Shown here piece after piece: positions 60,501-64,000 of a DNA stretch of 64,000 bases (its first letter is position 1; every line of letters starts with the position of its first letter). The DNA comes from Lineus longissimus (lineage: Eukaryota; Nemertea; Pilidiophora; Heteronemertea; Lineidae). The notes under the pieces were generated by a model, which was not told where the DNA came from, searched no databases, and saw only the letters and a program-made list of their open reading frames with translations. The stretch lies in NCBI RefSeq assembly GCF_910592395.1, contig NC_088325.1, positions 15,130,109 to 15,194,108 of the forward strand, written 5' to 3'. Both the position numbers and the translations under genes were made by a program.

Positions 60501-62368
60501 GGGGAGAGTTCCATTACGATCCTGGCGTTCCGAATCACATACGAGATATCGGGGTAAAGAAAACGGAGTTACGCTTGACAATGACCTGACGGCGAGGTGC
60601 TTGAGTCGCACGAGGCCAACTGGGCCCATTTAGCTCTCTCAAACCCGAAGTAACCTTTAAACCAGGCTCTTCCTGTCCCTCATTCTCTCCATACACAACT
60701 CCACAACCAAAAAGCATAAGACAGCATTTTTACCAGAGCCAAATGTCAACCCAATAGAAAAATCATATGTCGATTGTACGGCTGAGTGTAATGCTTCACC
60801 CTTGGGTAAAACACGGAGCCAATTTGCTTCACCGATATTTGAACTTTGTCAGTCAAAGCCTTCTCACCGTTAAGCACTCGCCTTTAAAAACGACACGCCG
60901 AGAGGGGAATTTTTCTTGCAGCTTACGTCATCTGCTTTCTTCTCCATACCAATGATACCATTACGCTGTTGTTAACGGATTACACTTCTTGCGGCTTCTG
61001 GAGCGCGTTCAGTTCAAATCACTCATTTTATGGAACTAGTGCAAGCCGGAGTTATATAGGATTCACGTTGTAACGTGTCATGTTTCACTTGTCACGAGTT
61101 TACAGACTTAGGCTTGAAAACACGAAGTGAGGGTGAAAAGTGACCTCGTGAATCGCAGGTAGCCCGCTCTTTGGAAATGACTTGTTTGTTCTTCATGTCG
61201 CGCATGTCCTTGATCCCTTTTGAAGAGTCGGGCAACCTGAAAACCCTTGTTTTGAATGATTTAGGTGGTTGATTGTTTGGACTTGTAGACATTTTCGCTG
61301 CGTACAGGGCTTGCTAGGCGACAATTCGGAGTCAACCTGATGGATCCTCAGTAAGATTATCATGGTAGAAAATATTCATTGATTTCTTATCACAGTCATC
61401 ATCCCCCGAAATAAAATTTCGAATGTACGATTGCTTGTATTTCGGTTGTGGCGCAAATGGTCTCATCCAAATGTTGAAGCCATCGATGCTACATCAGATT
61501 GAAAACCGCTCATGATTGCGTTAGCTGAGATCCACCATCTCCCCCCCCCCCCTGCGAGGTGATAAAACATGTCTAACGAAGTCAGCATGATGGAAACTTC
61601 CATGTGACGAAGTTGTGACCAATTTTACACCTATGGTTGTGCTAATCACTGGTTGCCAGGCAAAGCGTGCGTTCATTCAACAATCTGACAAGTCATCTAC
61701 TACATGAAAGGAGTGATAAACATTCGATTTTGTATTTTCACTGCACGAGTAACCCTCAGAGGGTAAGCGTTAGTCAGTTTCTCATCGACACGTCGTCTAA
61801 GGCTGGGGTTATATAGAGTTCACCTGTCACTTGTCATGATTCACTTGTCACAAGTCAACTGACTTAGGCTTGAAAACGTGACGAGAGGGTAAAAAGTGAC
61901 CTCGTGAATCGTATGTAACCCGCGGTTTGGAAGTGACTAGTTCGTTCTTCGTCTCGTCACGCATGAAAAGTTAACAGTGACACGTAACATGTGAAAATGT
62001 GAAAAAGTGAACTCTATAATCGCAGCCGAACAGTTTATGTGGAGGATTTGGGACGTAAATAGTCTTTGCAGTAGAGATCCGGAAACATATTGCAACATTA
62101 AATTTATTTTTTCATGAATATCTCGATGCGCACTCCTGATATTTTAACACGGCATAAAAAGAACAGCTCAAGACGTATGTTTGACATCTGGGTAATATTC
62201 ATAACAGAGAAAATTGCATAACATCAAACTTTCAATAAACACTAATTTTAGTCATTCTTGATTCTGATTCATATAATAATTCTACACAAGTACTCTCACC
62301 TTCTCGGACTTCCCATTGACATCGAGATAGATTGTCTTAGTGTTCTCAAAGGACGTTCCGTTACCCAT
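33538..62368 (-). CDS. PDE9A: cGMP-specific 3',5'-cyclic phosphodiesterase 9A
   Basis: PDE9 hydrolyses cGMP to GMP with very high affinity. Exons in transcript order: 62368-62300, 56875-56805, 54450-54373, 53041-53001, 51204-51147, 48921-48851, 47619-47508, 8a 45701-45644 (or 8b 44699-44630), 42581-42507, 42013-41927, 38301-38114, 37980-37824, 13a 37456-37340 (or 13b 36570-36457), 34666-34562, 34120-33992, 33672-33565. All phases agree. With 8a and 13a this gives 508 residues up to the last sure exon. The N terminus ([11 protein letters not shown]) and the whole catalytic domain match human PDE9A closely. Metal ligands by count: H257 (HNFRH), H293-D294 (HDLDH) and D404 (KCCDIS). H253 is the general acid and Q455 the invariant purine-binding Gln. 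The protein is probably cytosolic or nuclear. The C terminus is open: read-through to TGA at 33538, or splicing to a candidate last exon at 33370-33317. Confidence 0.96.
33992..34120 (-). CDS. PDE9A: PDE9A exon 15, invariant glutamine
   Basis: A 129-nt, phase 0-0 exon encoding the [20 protein letters not shown] segment. Gln in TAQIG is the invariant residue that hydrogen-bonds the guanine ring and inhibitors. Donor GTAGGT. Confidence 0.96.
34562..34666 (-). CDS. PDE9A: PDE9A exon 14, third metal ligand
   Basis: A 105-nt, phase 0-0 exon encoding [20 protein letters not shown] and [13 protein letters not shown], nearly identical to human PDE9A. The Asp in CCDIS is the fourth metal-coordinating residue. 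Confidence 0.96.
34667..36456 (-). other. PDE9A intron between 13b and 14, nothing further seen
   Basis: A 1.8-kb AT-rich intron. No exon, clear repeat or transposon was recognised. Confidence 0.5.
36457..36570 (-). CDS. PDE9A: PDE9A alternative exon 13b
   Basis: A 114-nt, phase 0-0 exon (38 residues, the same length as the human segment) with acceptor cacccatacag and donor GTAAAT. It encodes [20 protein letters not shown] then [17 protein letters not shown]. It lies 769 bp downstream of 13a in transcript direction and also joins cleanly to exon 14 ([12 protein letters not shown]). Confidence 0.9.
36571..37339 (-). other. Spacer between alternative exons 13a and 13b
   Basis: A 769-bp intron stretch. 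A long + strand open frame (36539-37102) crosses it and the start of 13b, but its only conserved part is the antisense of exon 13b. I see no third copy of the exon. Confidence 0.5.
37340..37456 (-). CDS. PDE9A: PDE9A alternative exon 13a
   Basis: A 117-nt, phase 0-0 exon (39 residues) with acceptor ttacctgtag and donor GTAATG. It encodes [20 protein letters not shown] then [18 protein letters not shown]. It occupies the same position as 13b and shares [12 protein letters not shown]; the distal half diverges. Confidence 0.9.
38114..38301 (-). CDS. PDE9A: PDE9A exon 11, catalytic metal-binding HNFRH and HDLDH motifs
   Basis: A 188-nt exon encoding [20 protein letters not shown] and later [14 protein letters not shown]. 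It carries the general-acid His and three of the metal-coordinating residues of the PDE signature. All expected residues are present. A composite palindrome begins only 140 bp upstream of its acceptor. Confidence 0.96.
38662..38770 (+). repeat. T-rich (TTTTTG)n simple repeat
   Basis: Low-complexity TTTTTTTGTTTTC / TTGTTGTTTTTTG tract inside the composite palindrome. Its complement, an AAAACAAC tract, lies at about 39065-39145. Confidence 0.95.
38771..38820 (+). repeat. tRNA 3'-half copy (anticodon arm, T arm, CCA)
   Basis: TCTGACTGTGGATCAGA forms a perfect 5-bp anticodon stem with loop CTGTGGA. CCAGGTTCGAATCCTGG is a perfect T arm containing a B box. The copy ends AAGGTCGCCA. The 5' half (D arm, A box) is missing, replaced by a T-rich tract, so it is not a working tRNA gene. 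Confidence 0.8.
39015..39064 (-). repeat. Second tRNA 3'-half copy, inverted
   Basis: Exact reverse complement of the copy at 38771-38820, followed on the + strand by an A/AAC-rich tract. Read on +, it starts TGGCGACC, the form of a retroelement primer-binding site complementary to a tRNA 3' end. Confidence 0.8.
39395..39505 (-). mobile_element. tRNA-Met-like SINE fragment
   Basis: Read on the - strand: GCTGGTTAGAACGCCGTGCT, then CATAATC and AGGAGGTC. This resembles the D arm and CAT-anticodon arm of a tRNA-Met/Ile head as seen in many SINEs. Stems are degraded and a B box is not clear. Confidence 0.5.
39506..41926 (-). other. PDE9A intron between exons 10 and 11, distal part
   Basis: Apart from the 227-bp-family MITE at 41106-41324, no feature is recognised. 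Open frames are short and have no splice support. Confidence 0.5.
41106..41324. mobile_element. MITE of a 227-bp family, copy 1
   Basis: It begins GGCCAGAGTTATATAGGATT and ends CATAATCGCGGCT. The interior shares GGCTTGAAAACACGACGTGA, GTGACATCGTGAAGCGTATG and GAAAAGTGAACAGT with the copies at 45811, 61045 and 61801. Confidence 0.8.
43283..43522 (+). CDS. Small intronic ORF on the strand opposite PDE9A (doubtful)
   Basis: ATG at 43283 to TAA at 43520-43522 encodes 79 residues of well-mixed, hydrophilic composition (e.g. [33 protein letters not shown]) without low complexity. The start lies in an ACGCATGCGCAG word, which is NRF-1-like. No family is recognised. It lies in the PDE9A intron between exons 8 and 9. 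It could be an intronic gene, an exon or chance. Confidence 0.3.
   Translation: MRSRGGFLTKRVDYKASPNLIANIYVNNHRGYETNGEQQMGEVYKLMSWRDRVLEAKDRNSEPSPSYGSLDTARSTAGI
44630..44699 (-). CDS. PDE9A: PDE9A alternative exon 8b, or part of an internal first exon
   Basis: A 70-nt segment, phase 2 in and phase 0 out, donor GTAACA, encoding [20 protein letters not shown] then YQK. It occupies the same linker slot as 8a but is acidic and diverged. Its acceptor (tttaaaag) is mediocre. Its frame stays open upstream to ATG at 44785, so it may instead be the end of an alternative first exon. Confidence 0.7.
44982..44993. promoter_or_regulatory. NRF-1 consensus site
   Basis: CGCGCATGCGCA is a perfect match to the palindromic NRF-1 consensus YGCGCAYGCGCR. 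A second partial copy (GAGCATGCGCAG) lies near 44726. On the - strand both are upstream of the in-frame ATG at 44785 that leads into PDE9A exon 8b, suggesting an internal promoter (inference). Confidence 0.5.
45644..45701 (-). CDS. PDE9A: PDE9A alternative exon 8a (canonical form)
   Basis: A 58-nt exon, phase 2 in and phase 0 out, with acceptor tatatctag and donor GTAACC. It encodes [17 protein letters not shown], which matches the RRDVPTYPK linker just before the catalytic domain in human PDE9A. It fits exactly between exon 7 (ends AG) and exon 9 (starts TAC). No start-to-stop frame covers it, so it was found only by reading the - strand. Confidence 0.85.
45811..46009. mobile_element. MITE of the 227-bp family, copy 2
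   Basis: Shares TTCAGGTTGTCACTTGTGAT, TTGAAAACACGACGAGAGGA, CTTTGGAAATGACTTATTCG and the terminal CTATATAATCTCAGCC with the other copies. The 5' terminus is degraded. Confidence 0.75.
46640..47230. other. PDE9A intron 7 segment with reiterated ggtttca-atcct-aacct words and an open - frame
   Basis: GGTTTCAATATCC..ATAACC, GGTTCACTATCC..TAACC and GGTTCACCATCC..TAACC recur at about 46746, 46888 and 46969, suggesting an old repeat. On the - strand a frame is open for about 106 codons (46895-47215) without an ATG at its start and with no recognised domain. Confidence 0.4.
47295..47362. promoter_or_regulatory. Cluster of four CCAAT boxes
   Basis: CCAATCA occurs at 47297, 47322 and 47354, and the inverted form ATTGG at about 47332, all within about 65 bp. 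Clustered CCAAT boxes in this spacing are typical of NF-Y-bound promoters. It lies in PDE9A intron 7, about 150 bp from exon 7, so its target is unclear. Confidence 0.4.
48327..48469. mobile_element. MITE with TTAA target duplication (Kolobok- or piggyBac-like), 143 bp
   Basis: Ends are AGGGAAGGAGTCA and TGATTCCTTCCCT, near-perfect inverted repeats, each flanked by TTAA (48323-48326 and 48470-48473). TTAA duplication with AGGG ends fits Kolobok-type elements better than the CCY ends of piggyBac. Non-coding. Confidence 0.75.
48976..49130. repeat. Possible SINE-like sequence
   Basis: CCTGGTTCGATCTCC near 48999 resembles a Pol III B box. About 100 bp away lie CTAGTCAGAGACCTGAGCCACCACACC-like words that could be an inverted A-box region. 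Orientation is inconsistent, so this is tentative. Confidence 0.25.
51315..51423. mobile_element. MITE, 109 bp, with 6-bp target duplication
   Basis: Perfect inverted ends of about 22 bp, AGTAGTATACAAAGTGGGGG and its complement, are flanked on both sides by CTTATG (51309-51314 and 51424-51429). The interior has two copies of TTCTGGACCACCCC(C)ATAGCT. It lies in the PDE9A intron just upstream of exon 5. Confidence 0.85.
53459..53935 (+). repeat. Diverged direct repeat pair, about 110 bp each
   Basis: GATCAATTCAGCTGCATCAC (53486) and GATCAGTTCAGCTGTATCAC (about 53857) are each followed about 35 bp later by GGCTGATTACAGCCAATTC and AGCTGATTACTGCCAATTC. The copies are separated by about 370 bp in a PDE9A intron. 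Confidence 0.6.
54451..56804 (-). other. PDE9A intron between exons 2 and 3, nothing further seen
   Basis: A 2.35-kb intron. No exon, transposon or strong repeat was recognised. The open + strand frames at 55047-55485 overlap one another in different frames and lack splice support. Confidence 0.5.
56940..57064. mobile_element. Foldback/MITE-like element, 125 bp
   Basis: Arms AATGGGTGATATGAATAAAG (56940) and its near-complement CTTTATTCATATCACCCATT (to about 57062) continue inward through AGCAAATGCTTTTA / TAAAAGCATTTGCT. The loop is about 50 bp. No target duplication was recognised. It lies in PDE9A intron 1, 65 bp from exon 2. Confidence 0.8.
57645..57760 (+). repeat. Tandem repeat, about 21-bp unit, in the foldback arm
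   Basis: AGTCGAAATGATTTTTTTCT-like units repeat about five times (alternating TTTTTTT and TTTATTT). A diverged inverted counterpart of TCGACTTGAAAAAA-like units is at about 58750-58850. Apparent coding across it is a by-product of the period being a multiple of three. Confidence 0.9.
58096..58386 (-). pseudogene. Coding-like ORF inside the foldback element, broken by one in-frame TAA
   Basis: ATG at 58386-58384 in a good context (aagATGgcg) opens a frame of 97 codons to TGA at 58098-58096, interrupted only by TAA at 58293-58291 (codon 32). The first part reads [20 protein letters not shown]; after the stop come [20 protein letters not shown] and [19 protein letters not shown]. The amphipathic-helix pattern and GC content differ sharply from the AT-rich arms. 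It may be the remnant of a transposase N-terminal region or captured host sequence; no family is certain. Confidence 0.6.
58879..61044 (-). other. PDE9A intron 1, middle part
   Basis: No exon was recognised on either strand. Open frames here show no domain. There is no strong repeat apart from the elements listed separately. Confidence 0.5.
61045..61206. mobile_element. MITE of the 227-bp family, copy 3 (truncated)
   Basis: It starts GCCGGAGTTATATAGGATTC and shares GACTTAGGCTTGAAAACACG, AAAAGTGACCTCGTGAATCG and CTTTGGAAATGACTTGTT with copy 4. It stops near CATGTCGCGCATG, losing the 3' terminal repeat. Confidence 0.75.
61801..62027. mobile_element. MITE of the 227-bp family, copy 4 (most complete)
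   Basis: The 5' end GGCTGGGGTTATATAGAGTT and the complement of the 3' end (GGCTGCGATTATAGAGTTCA) form imperfect terminal inverted repeats continuing through CAC-rich words. The interior is a long imperfect palindrome of TCACTTGTCA-like words. Target duplication is unclear. Confidence 0.82.
62300..62368 (-). CDS. PDE9A: PDE9A exon 1 (start codon)
   Basis: ATG at 62368-62366 begins a 23-residue exon whose [10 protein letters not shown] aligns with the KAIYLDIDGR of human PDE9A. The exon ends in phase 0 before GTGAGA. A myristoylation-like MGNGTS start is visible: a Gly after Met and Ser at position 6. Confidence 0.92.
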
Positions 62369-63575
62369 TCTGGTCTTAAAAGTCACGCGTTATCCACAAA
62401 ATATTCAAAAATGATCGAGGTCTCGATTTGAAAAATCAGCACATCTTCGTTTCGTCGCTGTGATTGATGATCGGTTGAACAGCTACTGAAGACGCCGTTA
62501 GTTAGTCCGTGAATTCGGAGTACATCTAATCATGATGAATATACAGCCCGCTGATATAATGATCTATCCTGATATTGTACGAAGCGAAAAATGATGAAAA
62601 ACGGGAAATTCTGTGAGACTTTTGTCTGATTCTTCACCGAAATCTCACTGCCTTCGCTCTCACCACCTTCTAAGCTCGACTCTGCGCGTTCTAGATCTCT
62701 GTTTCTTTGTTTTGCTTATTTCCATGGCAACGTATGACATCAAATCAACCCACCAGGTGTGATCGCAGCAGTGAGTGATGCATACAGCGCACATACTGTT
62801 GTCATGGATACGAAAACAAATCTGACCAATGTGAGAGGTCCGAGGGGGGCAATGGTTTGTAGTTATGTAGAGAAAAGGTCACTTCCTTGGTTCGCTATAC
62901 TTGTAGGTGATGGTATGGCGTGCTTGATTGTAGCTGTACATGTCATACTCAATGGGGTTTATCCCTGGCCGGGAGGGGGAGGGGTCAGTACGGGTTAAAA
63001 GGTGTGGTGGGATATTATGTCATGCAGCCGTCAATGTAAACCATCCCCCCCCCGCGGCCAGTCGTTGAAGACTTTAGGCGTTCACCACATTTTTCCACAA
63101 AGTTTTCACTAATTAGAACCCGCGTCCAGTATTCAGAAAAGGCTTAGACGATAAACTATACAGAGTAAGACCAATGTCACATAAATTTTAATGACTTTGG
63201 CTTAGCCACCGATTTTCGACAATCCCCCTCCCCCGATATCGATGCATGGAACAGATATTCCACGGAATTAGTGTAGAAATCTCTGCGTGGTTGTCGGTTG
63301 TGAACATGTCTCACAATCAGTATCTCTATGTATCGCCATCTGCCCACCAATCGAACAATTTAAAAGCGCCACAACCAGCAACAAACAGCCTCGACAAGTT
63401 TATTTCGTGTTGTGGGGCGATATTTGGAACACGTCGACGTCACTACCCTCGTTCTCCGATTACTTAAGGCACTAAGCATTGCTTAGTTCTAAAGACAGAA
63501 AGAAGGTCAAGCGTGTCAGTGCTTAGGCCTCATTTATATGCCGTTGACACTCTGTGAGGAAGTAACACACACAAG
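62369..63575. other. Upstream region of PDE9A, possible divergent promoter
   Basis: A 1.2-kb stretch between the PDE9A ATG (- strand) and a possible first exon on the + strand. TTTCCATGGCAAC at 62719-62731 is an RFX half-site-like word. C-rich runs occur at 63043-63055 and 63226-63236. No TATA box was identified. Confidence 0.4.
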
Positions 63576-63636
63576 ATGATGCCTTCACGAGACGTCCCTA
63601 TTATCTGGATTTACTACACGTACTTGTTCGTATTAG
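63576..63636 (+). CDS. Candidate signal-peptide first exon of a gene continuing past the window
   Basis: ATG ATG at 63576, with an in-frame TGA 21 bases upstream, encodes PSRDVPIIWIYYTYLFVL and ends in phase 1 at a perfect GTAAGT donor (63637). The hydrophobic core and phase-1 exit are typical of a signal-peptide exon, as in exon 1 of the SUEL/CUB gene here. Nothing downstream in the window confirms it. Confidence 0.4.
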
Positions 63637-64000
63637 GTAAGTTTTTTGTGCCAATTTCTTTTAATTGGTGGGAGGGGGGCGTATCTCACAGAAAACTATG
63701 GAGGCCTGCTAGCCTAGATCCAGTTGGTTCTCATTTTGCAGTGTCTCGTGAGGCCGGCCCTACTGGGCCTACTGCCTCCAGGCTTGACTGCTACTTGCAT
63801 GCCCTGGCCATTCTATACCGGTCAAAATGTCACTACATTGGGGTTTTCTTGGGTCATTTTTCTTACCTATATACATGTGCACTGGCCTCTAGTCATTATT
63901 AGCCTATATTATAGGCCTATAAGTATATCTATTCTGTAAGTTTAATAGGTCTACTATTTTATTTCGGCCTATGCCTATTATGTCTCAGGCATGACACTTT

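Noticed and set aside
1-64000. CRISPR arrays, operons or bacterial-type regulatory sites
   Set aside because: The sequence is intron-rich animal DNA; no regularly spaced short repeats or ribosome-binding sites of that kind are present.

Overview
The window is nuclear DNA of an animal. Coding sequence is split into many short exons with GT/AG borders and preserved phases, separated by AT-rich introns full of small palindromic transposons. The gene families (a Roundabout receptor, a sea-urchin-egg-lectin-like/CUB membrane protein, a PDE9-type phosphodiesterase) and the density of foldback elements suggest a marine invertebrate, possibly a deuterostome. The species cannot be named from the sequence alone.

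Left part, + strand, 1-11,750: the last eight coding exons of a Roundabout (Robo) axon-guidance receptor. They encode 605 residues of cytoplasmic tail including the CC2 (LPPPP) motif, end in TAA at 9314-9316, and are followed by a likely 3' UTR. 11,753-18,258 holds no gene I can support. At 18,259-20,174 (+) a complete five-exon gene encodes a 332-residue secreted-type membrane protein: signal peptide, SUEL/galactose-lectin-like domain, CUB-like domain, one transmembrane helix and a basic tail. 20,175-25,360 holds repeats, including a 69-bp minisatellite and a tRNA-like sequence, plus weak exon candidates. At 25,361-29,630 (+) a complete six-exon gene encodes an unrecognised 228-residue soluble protein.

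Right part, - strand, 62,368 down to about 33,300: an essentially complete phosphodiesterase 9A gene, tail-to-tail with the 228-residue gene. Two of its exon positions are occupied by two alternative coding exons each (8a/8b and 13a/13b). Its introns carry many foldback or MITE-type elements with recognisable inverted ends and, in several cases, target-site duplications. One 1,260-bp element contains a coding-like ORF broken by one in-frame stop. Another, a 932-bp composite palindrome, carries two copies of a tRNA 3' half. At the right edge (63,576-63,636, +) lies a plausible signal-peptide first exon of a further gene.

The genes do not form an operon. The link between Robo and the neighbouring SUEL-domain membrane protein is only suggestive: the SUEL-domain protein EVA-1 is known to act with Robo in Slit reception, but this protein has a different domain layout.
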